A stretch of DNA of 64,000 bases. Origin: Citreicoccus inhibens (GTDB lineage Bacteria > Myxococcota > Myxococcia > Myxococcales > Myxococcaceae). The stretch spans positions 1 through 64,000 of the forward strand of contig NZ_JAHNZT010000002.1 of NCBI RefSeq assembly GCF_019039035.1. Direction: 5' to 3'. The translations under genes were made by a program, and so were the position numbers. The notes under the pieces were generated by a model that saw nothing but the letters and a program-made list of their open reading frames with translations, made no database searches and was not told the DNA's origin. Position 1 is the stretch's first letter. Each line of letters opens with the position of its first letter. Below are positions 19,222 through 28,771 of this stretch, one piece after another.

Positions 19222-20310
19222 GTGACGGATGCACGCGGATGGCATCGGCTCGCGGTACGGCTCGGCGTGGAGCAGTCGCTCATTCTTGCGCCCATGTCGG
19301 GAGGCCCGGGCACTCCCGAACTGGCGGCTGCGGTCTCGAACGCGGGGGGCCTGGGCTCGCTCGCCGTGGCGTATCAGTCGCCTGAGGAGATCCTCCAGCA
19401 GGCTCGCGCCCTGCGCGCGCTGACGCCCCGGTCGTTCGCCATCAACTTGTTCGCGCCCGTGGCCGCGCCGCCGCCGCCCTCGAACGCAGGGCCCATGGTG
19501 GAGCGCATGGCGCGGTACCACGCGCAGCTCGGGCTGCCTCCACCGGTGGCTCCGACGGCCTCGCCGCTGCCGGACTTCGAGGCTCAAGCAGAAGCCGTGC
19601 TTGCGTGCGCGCCCACGGTGTTCAGCTTCACGTTCGGCATCCCGCCAGCGCGTGTGTTGGAAGCCTTTCGCGCGCGCGGTGTCTTGCTGGCGGGCACCGC
19701 GACGAACGTGGAGGAGGGCCGCTTGCTGGAGGCTGCCGGCGTGGATTTCATCGTGGCCCAGGGGGCCGAGGCCGGCGGTCATCGCGGCACGTTCTCTGGG
19801 CCCTTCGAGGGTGGGCTGATCGGCACGATGGCGCTCGTTCCTCAGCTCGTCGATGCGGTCCGACTGCCGATCATCGCGAGCGGGGGCATCATGGATGGGC
19901 GCGGGATCGCCGCGGCGCGGTGGCTCGGCGCGAGCGGCGTGCAGTTGGGCACCGCGTTCATGCTGTGCCCCGAGGCGGGGACGAACGCCGCGCATCGTGA
20001 GGCGCTCCGCTCGGCCGCCGCGGGCGCCACGCGCATCACCCGAGCGTTCTCCGGTCGCCCGGCCCGAGGCATCGTCAACGACTTCTTCACCGCGCTCGAG
20101 GGCAGCGAGGACGTGCTGCCCTTTCCCTATCAGCATGGGCTCACGACTCCGCTCCGTCGTGCGGCCGCTCGCATGGGCGATGCGCGCTTCCTGGCTCTGT
20201 GGGCGGGGCAGGGCGTCACGCTCGCACGTGAAGGCCCCGCTGCCGAACGCGTGCGCTCGTTGCTGGACGAGACCGCTGCGCTGCTGCGGGGCACCCCGGC
20301 ATCAGTCTGA
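19222..20310 (+). CDS. Nitronate monooxygenase family flavoprotein
   Basis: This 362-residue FMN-dependent TIM barrel of the nitropropane dioxygenase family oxidises alkyl nitronates in known members. Visible marks are the N-terminal LILAPMSGGPGTPELAAAVSNAGGLGSLA, FAINLF, the VAQGAEAGGHRG loop with the catalytic His, and IIASGGIMDGRGIAAARWLGASGVQLGTAF binding FMN phosphate. GTG 19222 was chosen for the GGAGG ten bases upstream; an earlier in-frame start would add 36 residues without family similarity. Confidence 0.85.
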   Translation: MTDARGWHRLAVRLGVEQSLILAPMSGGPGTPELAAAVSNAGGLGSLAVAYQSPEEILQQARALRALTPRSFAINLFAPVAAPPPPSNAGPMVERMARYHAQLGLPPPVAPTASPLPDFEAQAEAVLACAPTVFSFTFGIPPARVLEAFRARGVLLAGTATNVEEGRLLEAAGVDFIVAQGAEAGGHRGTFSGPFEGGLIGTMALVPQLVDAVRLPIIASGGIMDGRGIAAARWLGASGVQLGTAFMLCPEAGTNAAHREALRSAAAGATRITRAFSGRPARGIVNDFFTALEGSEDVLPFPYQHGLTTPLRRAAARMGDARFLALWAGQGVTLAREGPAAERVRSLLDETAALLRGTPASV

Positions 20311-20530
20311 GTGAATGCGCACCGGCACCACGCGCGCCCGGAGTGCCCCCCGTCTGCGGAGACACGACCGCGGCAAGGTCATGGACCCTGTGCGTGGGCT
20401 TGCTTGTTCTGCCGCGTCGCTCTGACCTCCAGCGGGGCCGCCGTCGAACGGTGGCCGTCGCGTGCTCACGAACCGGGTGCACCCGCTGGCGACACCCGCA
20501 CCGCGGATCCGCGCGCGCTGAGTCTTTGAC

Positions 20531-23500
20531 CTAGCGCACCGGGGTGCCCGCCACGTCGGAGCGTGTCGGCGGGGTAGGGCGCGAGAACTCGCCGCCGAGG
20601 AAGGGCATGGGCGCCTGGGCCACGAACTCCTCCAGCTCCTGCTCCGCGCGCGCGGCGAGCGGGTGGCCCGCTGCGGTGTAACACTGCCGCCGGCCCTCCA
20701 AGGTCTCCGCGTCCCAGGGCACATGGGGTTCCATCGCGGAGAGCGCGTCCACGCAGAGCCCCGACCAATCCACCACGCGGGCCAGCGCGAGGCGCGCGTC
20801 CTCGCGCTCCTGGGACAAGGAAGCCGCCGCGAAGGGCTTGCCGAGCGCGGTGTAGAGGCGTCGGCCGAGACCTGGGTCCTGCATGGCAATGCTCGGGACT
20901 GCGTCGAGCAGCAGCGAGGTCAGCTCGCGCGGAGGCCAGGGCGTGGCGTGAAGCTCGGTGAATGCGCGCTCCAGCAACGCGGTGGCGTCCTTGGCCCGAT
21001 GCTGGCGGATCCGCAGCAGCCCTTCGAGGAGGTCCGCTTCGACGGGGAGCGCGGCGCGAAGCGTGGAGATGATGGGCATGGCCTGCTCGTCGCCGGAGGC
21101 TGCCAGCACTTGCGCCACGGCGACCTGTTCGCGCGGGCCATGGGGAGACCAGCCCCCCTGAATCCACAGCAGTCGGGCCCGCGTGAAGTCCCGGGCCTCC
21201 ACGGCGCGAACGAAGGCCTCTCGGAGCCGCAGCGCGGAGACCTCAGCAGATGCGCCGCCCGGCGCGGGCACATCGTTCCACAGGCGGAGCTGCTCCACGC
21301 GGCTCCAGTCCACCTCGCCCGCCGCGAGGAGGGGGCGATCCGTGCCGAGCCGTCGCGAGGCCTCCCAGAGCGATCCCGCCGAGAATCCCGTCTCCCGGCC
21401 CAGGCTCCTCGCGAGCGCGAACTCCATGGACGACAGGTCGTCCGTGTTGGTGCGCGAGGCGTTGTCCTCCGCAACATGGCGGGTGAACTCCGGCGCGGCG
21501 ATGAAGTGCGCGAGCACGCCCTCGGCTTCGTCCGTGCGCCAGATGGAGCGCGTGGCCGTGAGGTAGGGCTCCTCGGAGAGCCGCGCGCGCAGTCGAGCCA
21601 CGTCATGCGTCACCGGCTTCCGTGTGGCCACGAGGAGCAGGTCGCCATGATGGAGCTGCCAGGTCTCCACGGACTCGAACTCGGAGCTGAGCGTGGCGTA
21701 GACGCTCTGCACGGTGAGCGCGTCCACTTCGTAGGCCTGGAGCCACTGGAGGAAGTAGCCACCCTCCGCGAGCCGCTCCTTCACCACCTGGTAGAAGTCC
21801 CGAGTGAAGAGGCTGGAGATGCCAGCGCGGTACGGATTGGAGGGTTCGGAGAAGATGATGTCGTAGCGCTGACGCGAGGTCAGCAGCACCTCGCGCGCGT
21901 CGGCGATGGAGACGTGCACCTTCGGGTCGTCCATCACCGCGTGGTTGACGTCGTGGCACTGGCGGGCCACGTCGAGGATGGCGGGCTCGATCTCCACCGC
22001 GTCCACGCGCTCGATGCTGGGCACGGCGCCGAGCCAGCCCGCCGTGCTCCCCGTGCCCAAGCCAATGACGAGCGCCGCCCGTGGATCCGGATGCAGCATC
22101 GCCCCGAGCAATCCACTCATCACCTGGGTGGGGGCGTCGCCAATGCTGTTGCCGTCCGCCTTGCCATTGATGATGAAGCTCAGGCCGTTGGAGCCATCCA
22201 GCGCGACGCTGCTCTCCACGCCCTCTCGCTCCCAGACCGTGCCGCGCGCGTTGTAGCGGAGCCACGCTTGGATCTCATTGAGGTGTGGCTCATGCAATCC
22301 CGAACGGCCCGCGCCCACGCCGCCATGTCGCCACGCGGCGGTGGGGCCTTGCGCGCACAGGAGCAGCACCGTGAGGGCGCCCGTGGCCAGGGGCACCAGG
22401 AGGGCACCGCGCGCGCGGTCCGTCCGGAACGCGAGCAGCGAAGACCCCAGTCCCAGCGCGGTGAGCAGGCCCGCCACGAGCTGCCACGTCACGGGCGCGG
22501 TGAGCAGCGGCAGGACGCCGAACCCGCCCCCCAGTGAGCCGACGATGGCGCCCGCGGTGTTCCACGCGTAGACGCGCCCCACCTGCTGACCGACCTCGTG
22601 CCCCCCGCGCCCCATCAGCGCGAGCAGGAGCGGGAACTGCACGCCCGCCACGAAGGCCGCGGGCAGCACCACCACCGCCGTGACGAGCGCCCATCCCAGC
22701 ACCATGCCGCCAAAGCCCATGCCGCCCAGCGGCCGCAGCAGGGCGGCGAGGACTGCGAGCCGGTCGCCCAGCGCGAAGGGAAGGGCGATGAACGCGGCCT
22801 CGGCCGCGCAGGTCAGCGCGAAGCCCGCCAGCGTGGCGCTCCGATGGCGGAAGCCCCAGGCGTAGGCCGCGCCGCCCAGCCCCATGCCCAGCAGCGCGAG
22901 CGCCAGGATGAGGCCGAACGTGAAGGTCGTGCCGCCGAGCAGCGGCCCCAACATGCGGTACCAGACCAGCTCCATCAGCAGGAACGTGAAGCCCGTCAGC
23001 GCCGCGGCCACCAGGACGAAGCCGCGCGAGGGCAGTGGAGCCATGGGCGCCGTCGAGGCCTGCGCTGGCGTCGTCGCCTCCACGGGCCCGAGCGAGCGAC
23101 TCACGGAGCGCGCGATGATCGCGACGAGCGCGTTGAGCAAGCACGCGATCCAGAGCGTGGTCCGATTGCCGAAGATCTCCAGCAGCGCGAACGTCGCCAG
23201 CGCCGCGCCCGTCACCGCGCCCAGCGTGTTGACGCCGTACAGGATGGCGAGATGCCGACGATGAGGATCCGCGTCCGAGCCGACCGCGCGCGCGGCGGCG
23301 GGCAAGGTGCCACCCATCAACACGGTGGGCGCGGCGAGGACCATCGCGGACAGAAGCAACCGCACGACCGTGCCCAGTCCCATGCCGAGGTTCGGCGTGC
23401 CCCCCATGCCGACATACGCGGCGCGGGCGAACATGACGAGGAACGGGCTGACCGCCGCGGTCGCGGCGATGAGCAGTTCCAGGTTCGCGTAGAAGTTCAG

Positions 23501-23707
23501 CGGGCGCTCATGGCGATCCGCGCGCGCCCCCAGCAGGGCCCCACCCAGGCCGAGCCCCCCCATGAAGATGGCGAGCACCGCGGCCGAGGCCGCCGTGGAG
23601 GCGCCGAAGATGAGCCGGAACTCGCGCAGCCACACCGTCTGGTAGACGAGCGAACACAAGCCTGACCCAAACAGGAGCGGCGCAATCCGTCCCACGCGTG
23701 CCGCCAT
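20531..23707 (-). CDS. Giant membrane-fused spermidine-synthase-like protein
   Basis: This 1058-residue protein has an N-terminal half (~1-440) of about 12 membrane helices resembling the fused MFS/spermidine synthase family (FGSGLCSLVYQTVWLREFRLIFG start). A methyltransferase-like aminopropyltransferase domain (~490-720) carries ALVIGLGTGSTAGWLG, VDAVEIEPAI and IIFSEPSNPYRAG. The last ~300 residues are helical, repeat-like and unassigned. ATG 23707 has AGGAG upstream. The real substrate of such fusions is unknown; polyamine synthesis is only one option. Confidence 0.75.
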   Translation of the reverse strand: MAARVGRIAPLLFGSGLCSLVYQTVWLREFRLIFGASTAASAAVLAIFMGGLGLGGALLGARADRHERPLNFYANLELLIAATAAVSPFLVMFARAAYVGMGGTPNLGMGLGTVVRLLLSAMVLAAPTVLMGGTLPAAARAVGSDADPHRRHLAILYGVNTLGAVTGAALATFALLEIFGNRTTLWIACLLNALVAIIARSVSRSLGPVEATTPAQASTAPMAPLPSRGFVLVAAALTGFTFLLMELVWYRMLGPLLGGTTFTFGLILALALLGMGLGGAAYAWGFRHRSATLAGFALTCAAEAAFIALPFALGDRLAVLAALLRPLGGMGFGGMVLGWALVTAVVVLPAAFVAGVQFPLLLALMGRGGHEVGQQVGRVYAWNTAGAIVGSLGGGFGVLPLLTAPVTWQLVAGLLTALGLGSSLLAFRTDRARGALLVPLATGALTVLLLCAQGPTAAWRHGGVGAGRSGLHEPHLNEIQAWLRYNARGTVWEREGVESSVALDGSNGLSFIINGKADGNSIGDAPTQVMSGLLGAMLHPDPRAALVIGLGTGSTAGWLGAVPSIERVDAVEIEPAILDVARQCHDVNHAVMDDPKVHVSIADAREVLLTSRQRYDIIFSEPSNPYRAGISSLFTRDFYQVVKERLAEGGYFLQWLQAYEVDALTVQSVYATLSSEFESVETWQLHHGDLLLVATRKPVTHDVARLRARLSEEPYLTATRSIWRTDEAEGVLAHFIAAPEFTRHVAEDNASRTNTDDLSSMEFALARSLGRETGFSAGSLWEASRRLGTDRPLLAAGEVDWSRVEQLRLWNDVPAPGGASAEVSALRLREAFVRAVEARDFTRARLLWIQGGWSPHGPREQVAVAQVLAASGDEQAMPIISTLRAALPVEADLLEGLLRIRQHRAKDATALLERAFTELHATPWPPRELTSLLLDAVPSIAMQDPGLGRRLYTALGKPFAAASLSQEREDARLALARVVDWSGLCVDALSAMEPHVPWDAETLEGRRQCYTAAGHPLAARAEQELEEFVAQAPMPFLGGEFSRPTPPTRSDVAGTPVR

Positions 23708-23804
23708 CAACGACTCTCCTTGCGCAAGCGAGCCATCGAAGCGGGCACGCAGAGGCGAGTCCGAGTGTGTCAGACTGGACTCAGCCCGACGAGGAGAATG
23801 CGAG

Positions 23805-23821
23805 GGGCCAGCGGCTGGCCC
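23805..23821 (-). terminator. Short hairpin between the ABC operon and the spermidine-synthase-like gene
   Basis: GGGCCAG (23805-23811) and CTGGCCC (23815-23821) form a perfect seven-base stem with a CGG loop, 24 bases past the upstream gene's stop on the minus strand. There is no T-run, so termination is a weak inference. Confidence 0.3.
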
Positions 23822-23845
23822 GTTCAGTTTCCAGGCGGACGAGCG

Positions 23846-24958
23846 CTACTGGCCCGCATCCGTGGTGTCCGGTGGCTGACGGCACCAGGCGAGCCGCTCG
23901 CGAATCACGTCAATCGGCACCGCCATCTCCAGCTTGAACGAGTTTCCGTCCGGCTCCACGCGGGCGAAGTCCATGAGCTGGGCGAGCGTCTTGTCGTCCT
24001 GTGCCTGGGCCTTGAGCCGCGCCACGGACAGGGCCGCGCCCAGGGACTTACCCAGGTCCGTTACCTTCTCGGCGTCCGGGCCTCGAATCTCCGCCACCAG
24101 CGCCACATCCGAGCGCGTGTCCATGTGCAGCTCCACGTTCTGCGCGACGTCGCGCAGGCGCTGTGCCAGCTCGGGCTGATCCGCGGCGAGGATCTTCGCC
24201 ATCTGCTCCACGCCCAGCACGCCGTACATCTCGCCGTACGTGCTGTTCTCCGAGATGGCGGGAGGCTCGTCCGAGCCGCGCCCCTCCATCCGGTCGATGA
24301 CGGTCTTCACCGAGTCCGACGAGCGGCCCACCACCATCATCTGGTCGTTCCAGGTTCCCACGGATGAGCCCATCTGCCCACGCATCGTTCCGCCGTCCGC
24401 CAGGGGTACGCTCATCGCGCCCGGCTCGTACACCCGCGCGCCCTGGCCGTAGTCCGCCGAGGTTCGCTCACCCAGCAGCTCCTTGAAGCGCGCCTTGGCG
24501 AAGTTGCCAGAGAGGATGAGGCCTTCATCGGTGATGACGATGCGATCCAAATCCTGGAGTGGATCCAAGCCGCTCACCCGACGGAACTCGTCCAAGGGCT
24601 TGCCGCCATCGCGCATCAGGCAGTCCATCAACAGCTCGCCCAGCGGCGAGTTACGTACGGCGTTCGCCTCGATGACCACGGCGGTGTGGCCCTCGCCTCG
24701 CGGCAGCGCGGCGAGCACCGGGTCTCTTGGCCGAGGCGGCCCCTCCGCCCGAGTTCCCGCGTCCACCGGCATGATGAACGTGCGCCGCTGGTCCGCGCGC
24801 AGCCGGTCCTGCGACCGCATCCGCCGCGGGAACTCCACGCTCGGCTCTTGCGCGATCGCCGCGTCGTCGCCCTGGCCCGTGAACATGAGGAGCGCGGCCA
24901 GGATGAACAGCAGCGCCGCGAGGCCCACCCAGATCCACCGCCGTCGATGGTTCTCCAT
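23846..24958 (-). CDS. Single-pass membrane protein of unknown function, last gene of ABC operon
   Basis: This 370-residue protein begins with a basic patch and one membrane helix (RRRWIWVGLAALLFILAALLMF, residues ~5-27). The ~340-residue part likely outside the membrane contains AVVIEANAVRNSPLGELL and GLDPLQDLDRIVITDEGLILSGNF, reminiscent of bacterial DUF3352-type surface domains, but I would not assign it firmly. ATG 24958 lies one base past the permease stop codon, so it is in one operon with the ABC exporter genes and may assist or depend on that transporter. Confidence 0.55.
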   Translation of the reverse strand: MENHRRRWIWVGLAALLFILAALLMFTGQGDDAAIAQEPSVEFPRRMRSQDRLRADQRRTFIMPVDAGTRAEGPPRPRDPVLAALPRGEGHTAVVIEANAVRNSPLGELLMDCLMRDGGKPLDEFRRVSGLDPLQDLDRIVITDEGLILSGNFAKARFKELLGERTSADYGQGARVYEPGAMSVPLADGGTMRGQMGSSVGTWNDQMMVVGRSSDSVKTVIDRMEGRGSDEPPAISENSTYGEMYGVLGVEQMAKILAADQPELAQRLRDVAQNVELHMDTRSDVALVAEIRGPDAEKVTDLGKSLGAALSVARLKAQAQDDKTLAQLMDFARVEPDGNSFKLEMAVPIDVIRERLAWCRQPPDTTDAGQ

Positions 24959-24959
24959 C

Positions 24960-25796
24960 TCAGTAATCCTTTCCCTCGAAGCGCCAGAACCCGACCACCA
25001 GGGCACCCAGCCCGAACACGAACACTCCCACCAGGAGCAGCCCCAGGGAACGGATCTGCGGAGGCGTGGACGCCGCCAGGTCCGCCGCCGCCATCGCGAG
25101 CGCGGACAGCCGAGGCAGGAGCAGCGTCACGGCCTCGAACGCGTTTCGTCCGAGGCCCGCCTCGAAGAATCGCGACAGCTGCTGGCGGAAGCCCGCGATG
25201 ATGCCTCCCACCAGGAACAGCCCGCCCGCTGCCGCGCACAAGGCCGCGCTGCGCACGAACGTCGCGGTGGTGAGCATCACCGCGTACACCGCCGCGAAGC
25301 CCACGCACGCCAACACGCCCGCGATGAGCGGCCCGAGCGTCCAGTACCCCGTCTTCACGCCGAAGATGAGCGTCAATCCGCCCGCGCCATAGACGGTGCC
25401 ACCCAACGCGAGCGTCATCACCCCGAGAAAGGTCCCCGCCAGCAGGTGCCAGCGGCGCAGGGGCAGGGCGAGCAGGTGTTCGATGCGACCCGGCGACAGC
25501 AGCCCCGGCGCGAAGTCCGAGCACGCGACGATGCCGAAGACGATGCCCCCGTAGAACACGATGAACGCCGCGGCCTTGAAGACGGGCCGCAGCGCCACGT
25601 CCACCGCGCGGATGCTGGTGGGGATGACGTCCCCGAACAGCCGCGTGGCCGCCAGCGCCCCGTCGATGACCTCGATGCGCAGGCTCAGCGCCACCACGGC
25701 GAGCACCAAGGTGATGCCCACCAGGAACGCGAGGATGAACTTTCGCGACGCCGCCTCGCGCAGCACATAGGCCGCGATCCCCAGCACGGGCTTCAC
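24960..25796 (-). CDS. ABC transporter permease (ABC-2 type)
   Basis: This 278-residue integral membrane protein has about six hydrophobic helices (e.g. FILAFLVGITLVLAVVALSL, LLAGTFLGVMTLALGGTVYG). The segment FAPGLLSPGRIEHLLALPLRRWHLL is typical of ABC-2 permeases of the NosY/CcmB-like type. The GTG start at 25796 overlaps the ATPase stop in a GTGA, signalling translational coupling. With the adjacent ATPase it should form an exporter; the substrate is unknown. Confidence 0.8.
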   Translation of the reverse strand: MKPVLGIAAYVLREAASRKFILAFLVGITLVLAVVALSLRIEVIDGALAATRLFGDVIPTSIRAVDVALRPVFKAAAFIVFYGGIVFGIVACSDFAPGLLSPGRIEHLLALPLRRWHLLAGTFLGVMTLALGGTVYGAGGLTLIFGVKTGYWTLGPLIAGVLACVGFAAVYAVMLTTATFVRSAALCAAAGGLFLVGGIIAGFRQQLSRFFEAGLGRNAFEAVTLLLPRLSALAMAAADLAASTPPQIRSLGLLLVGVFVFGLGALVVGFWRFEGKDY

Positions 25797-26746
25797 GCCG
25801 CCACCCCCACCGTTCCCACCAGCACCGCCTCCAGGTCCGCGCCCTCTCGCTTCAGCTCCACCAGGAGTGCCCCTGTCGCGCGGGCCTTGTCGAGCGCCGC
25901 GTTGAGTGTCGCCGGTCCGTCCGCGTCGATTCGAAACAGTCCCTCGGTCTCCGCGCGCTGAAGTCCTGCGGCCTCCAGCGCCCCCGCGTCGGCCCCGGGT
26001 GCGAAGCGCGCTTGCCACCGCGCCGCGCCGCGCGCCAGCTCCTCCAGACGCCCTTCGCGCACCACGCGCCCCTGCGCCAGGATGGCCACGCGATCACACA
26101 CCCGCTCCGTCTCCGCCAGCAGGTGTGAGTTCAAGAAGAGGGTGGTGCCGCGCTGCACCTCCTCCTGAAGAATGCGGCGCACCTCCACGCGCCCCATGGG
26201 GTCGATGCCGTCCGTGGGCTCGTCGAGGATCAGCAACGCCGGGGCCCCGAGCAGCGCGGTCGCCAGGCCCAGCCGCTGCCGCATTCCCTTCGAATAGCCG
26301 CCAATCTTGCGCCCCGCCGCTTCAGCCAACCCTACGCGCTCCAGGAGCTTCAGGTGCGCGGCGGGCTCCGGCTGAAGGCCCTTCAACCGCGCCACCGTCG
26401 CCAGGAACGCCGTCGCCGTCCAGCTCCCCGGCAGGTGCAGCCGCTCCGGGAGGTAGCCGATGCGCGCGCGGATCCGCGGGTCCTCGGGCGAGCCCCCCAG
26501 CACACGCACCGTGCCCGCGGTCGGCTGCACGATGCCCAGGATGCTCTTGATGAAGGTCGTCTTGCCGGCGCCGTTCGGTCCGATGAGCCCGAAGGCGCTG
26601 CCCTCGGGAACGGTGAGATCCACCCCGCGGAGGGCGTCACTGCCCTGGCGGCGGAAGGCTCGGAAGTAGGTCTTGCACAGCCCGGTCACTTCGATTGCGG
26701 GGGGGCGGTTTGTCACGGTCGCACTGTAGACGACCGAGTGCGACAT
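25793..26746 (-). CDS. ABC transporter ATP-binding protein
   Basis: This 317-residue ATPase has Walker A GPNGAGKTT (about residues 54-62), signature GYSKGMRQRLGLA, Walker B LLILDEPTDGID and switch His NSHLL. It powers the permease encoded directly downstream with a four-base overlap. ATG 26746 was taken; a GTG at 26716 (before NRPPAIEVTGL) is about as likely, and neither has a strong ribosome-binding site. Confidence 0.85.
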   Translation of the reverse strand: MSHSVVYSATVTNRPPAIEVTGLCKTYFRAFRRQGSDALRGVDLTVPEGSAFGLIGPNGAGKTTFIKSILGIVQPTAGTVRVLGGSPEDPRIRARIGYLPERLHLPGSWTATAFLATVARLKGLQPEPAAHLKLLERVGLAEAAGRKIGGYSKGMRQRLGLATALLGAPALLILDEPTDGIDPMGRVEVRRILQEEVQRGTTLFLNSHLLAETERVCDRVAILAQGRVVREGRLEELARGAARWQARFAPGADAGALEAAGLQRAETEGLFRIDADGPATLNAALDKARATGALLVELKREGADLEAVLVGTVGVAA

Positions 26747-26950
26747 TGATTGCGGCCCACGGGCCGCGAAGGCGTCTGCGCGCGGACGGATTCGCGCCCA
26801 TGGGAAGTCTTTTGCGCACACCCTTCGTGCCTGCCGCAGCGCGAAAACCCGTCGTTTCAGGGGATTGGCGCGAGCACCGGGGGCCTGAACCTGTTGGTCC
26901 GCGCCCTGCATTGGCTCGCTCCACACCTGTTGCACGGAGGAGACCCGGAG

Positions 26951-27160
26951 ATGACGTGGGAACAGCGGACCGAACAGCAGCTCCAGGAAGCGCGCGGTGA
27001 GTTGAAGGCCGCGGAGCGGGAGCTGTCGGCCGGCACCGAGGCGGCGCGCGTGCGCTACGCCCGAGCCCTCTACGAAGCGGACATCGCCGAGCGGCGCGCC
27101 GAGCGCATGGTTCGCGATCACCGCCGCCATCAGCAGAGCTGGAAGCCCGTCGCGGGGTGA
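26951..27160 (+). CDS. Small coiled-coil protein of unknown function
   Basis: This 69-residue protein starts at ATG 26951 with a GGAGGAGA ribosome-binding site. It is almost all charged helix (REQLQEARGELKAAEREL-like heptads) with many Arg, Glu and Ala, so it probably forms a coiled coil. It has no signal peptide. It sits between the divergent ABC operon and hemB. No family is recognised. Confidence 0.5.
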   Translation: MTWEQRTEQQLQEARGELKAAERELSAGTEAARVRYARALYEADIAERRAERMVRDHRRHQQSWKPVAG

Positions 27161-27223
27161 GGGGGCGGGCGGCCCCACGGAAACCGTGAAGCGCGGACGC
27201 CAGCGGTTTATACCGCGTCCGCC

Positions 27224-28192
27224 ATGGCCTATCCCGTTCACCGCCCCCGTCGGCTCCGCCGCTCCGCCGCGCTCCGAGACATGGTTCGCGAGACGCGTCT
27301 CGCCCCCTCGGACTTCATCTACCCGCTCTTCGTCGTGGAAGGCCGGGACGTGCGGCGCCCCATCGCCTCCATGCCCGGGGTGTTCAACCTCTCCGTGGAG
27401 CACGTCGTCGCGGAGGCGAAGCGGGCGCACGCGCTCGGGATTCCCTCCGTGCTGCTCTTCGGCATCCCGGACCACAAGGACGCCCAGGGCTCCCAGGCCT
27501 ACGCGCGCGACGGCATCGTCCAGCGCGCCATCCGGGAGATCAAAGCGGCCGTCCCCGAGCTGCAGGTCATCGCGGACGTGTGTCTCTGTGAGTACACGGA
27601 CCATGGCCACTGCGGCGTGCTGGAGGGCGGGCACGTGGCCAATGACGCCACGCTCCCGCTGCTGGCGCAGATGTCCGTCACGTGCGCCCAGGCCGGCGCG
27701 GACATCATCGCTCCCTCGGACATGATGGACGGGCGCATCGCGGCCATCCGCAAGGCCCTGGACGAGGTGAAGATGACGGAGGTGCCCATCATGGCCTACT
27801 CCGCCAAGTACGCCTCGGGCTTCTACGGCCCGTTCCGCGAGGCCGCCCAGAGCGCGCCCCAGTTCGGCGACCGTCGGGGCTACCAGATGGACCCGGGCAA
27901 CGTGCGCGAGGCCCTCAAGGAGACCGCCCTGGACGTGGAGGAGGGGGCCGACCTCATCATGGTCAAGCCGGCCCTGTCCTACATGGACGTCATCCGCGCC
28001 GTGCGCGAGCGCTTCGAGCTGCCGGTGGTCGCCTACAACGTGTCCGGCGAGTACTCGATGGTGAAGGCCGCCGCGCAGAACGGCTGGGTGGACGGCGAGC
28101 GCCTCATGATGGAGATCCTCACCTCCATCCGCCGCGCGGGTGCGGACCTCATCATCACCTACCACGCGCTGGAAGCCGCGAAGCTCTTGTAG
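27224..28192 (+). CDS. hemB: Delta-aminolevulinic acid dehydratase (porphobilinogen synthase)
   Basis: This 322-residue enzyme condenses two 5-aminolevulinate molecules to porphobilinogen in heme synthesis. The zinc-type cysteine triad C120, C122 and C130 ([13 protein letters not shown]) is present, as are the two Schiff-base lysines K195 (YSAKYAS) and K248 (MVKPAL). Length is normal. ATG 27224 is the only sensible start. A hairpin follows seven bases after the stop codon. Confidence 0.96.
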   Translation: MAYPVHRPRRLRRSAALRDMVRETRLAPSDFIYPLFVVEGRDVRRPIASMPGVFNLSVEHVVAEAKRAHALGIPSVLLFGIPDHKDAQGSQAYARDGIVQRAIREIKAAVPELQVIADVCLCEYTDHGHCGVLEGGHVANDATLPLLAQMSVTCAQAGADIIAPSDMMDGRIAAIRKALDEVKMTEVPIMAYSAKYASGFYGPFREAAQSAPQFGDRRGYQMDPGNVREALKETALDVEEGADLIMVKPALSYMDVIRAVRERFELPVVAYNVSGEYSMVKAAAQNGWVDGERLMMEILTSIRRAGADLIITYHALEAAKLL

Positions 28193-28198
28193 GCAACA

Positions 28199-28216
28199 CA
28201 CGGCATGCGTGCCGTG
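28199..28216 (+). terminator. Hairpin after hemB
   Basis: CACGGCA (28199-28205) pairs perfectly with TGCCGTG (28210-28216) around a four-base loop, directly after the hemB stop. No T-run follows, so it could be a weak terminator or an mRNA-stabilising hairpin. Confidence 0.35.
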
Positions 28217-28267
28217 GCGGGATGCTTGATCCGCCGCGGCGCTTGCGGCCAAATGGCGCGAAGCACG

Positions 28268-28771
28268 ATGCCCACCAAGAAGAAGCGTCCTCGCCGCAAG
28301 GCGGCGAAGCCCCCGCCCAGACGCCCTCGCAGCGCCACGCCGCGCCGAGGCCGCGCCCCAGTCGTCTCCATCCCCAGAGGGTTGCAGTACAAAGTGGTTG
28401 AGCTCTCCACGGTGGAGGAGGGCACCCTCGAGCGCACCCTCAACGAGTGGACCGCGAAGGGCTGGAACCTGGACGGTGTCCAGTTCGCCATGCGAGAGGC
28501 CTCCAAGCGGCCCGCCATGGCCTTCGTCTTCTTCACCCGAGAGGGGGCCGCCGCGAGCCACGACGAGGACGCCGCGCGCGCCCGCCTGATGCGCTTGTCG
28601 GAGACGGGCGGCCCCACGGCTGTCCTGGCGAGCGAGCCCCCCAGCGAATCGGAAGACGGGGGCATGCCGCGGATTCATCCCCTGAGCGCGCGCGAACGAC
28701 TGGCGCGGTTGGCGGGGCTGGATGAGCCGGACCCCGTCGAGGAGGGCCTCATGCTGGAGCCCGAAGAGTGA
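28268..28771 (+). CDS. DUF4177-like protein with basic N-terminus
   Basis: This 167-residue protein has a Lys/Arg/Pro-rich N-terminal ~35 residues, possibly nucleic-acid binding. A small DUF4177-like domain follows (QYKVVELSTVEEGTLERTLNEW, GWNLDGVQ, MAFVFFTR, residues ~38-95), then an acidic disordered tail. ATG 28268 was chosen ahead of the basic region. The stop codon overlaps the start of the next gene in a GTGA, so the two are translationally coupled. Role unknown. Confidence 0.55.
   Translation: MPTKKKRPRRKAAKPPPRRPRSATPRRGRAPVVSIPRGLQYKVVELSTVEEGTLERTLNEWTAKGWNLDGVQFAMREASKRPAMAFVFFTREGAAASHDEDAARARLMRLSETGGPTAVLASEPPSESEDGGMPRIHPLSARERLARLAGLDEPDPVEEGLMLEPEE

Noticed and set aside
20663-22537. 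624-codon plus-strand frame opposite the spermidine-synthase-like gene
   Set aside because: Shadow composition and no ribosome-binding site; the minus-strand protein has clear methyltransferase and membrane features.
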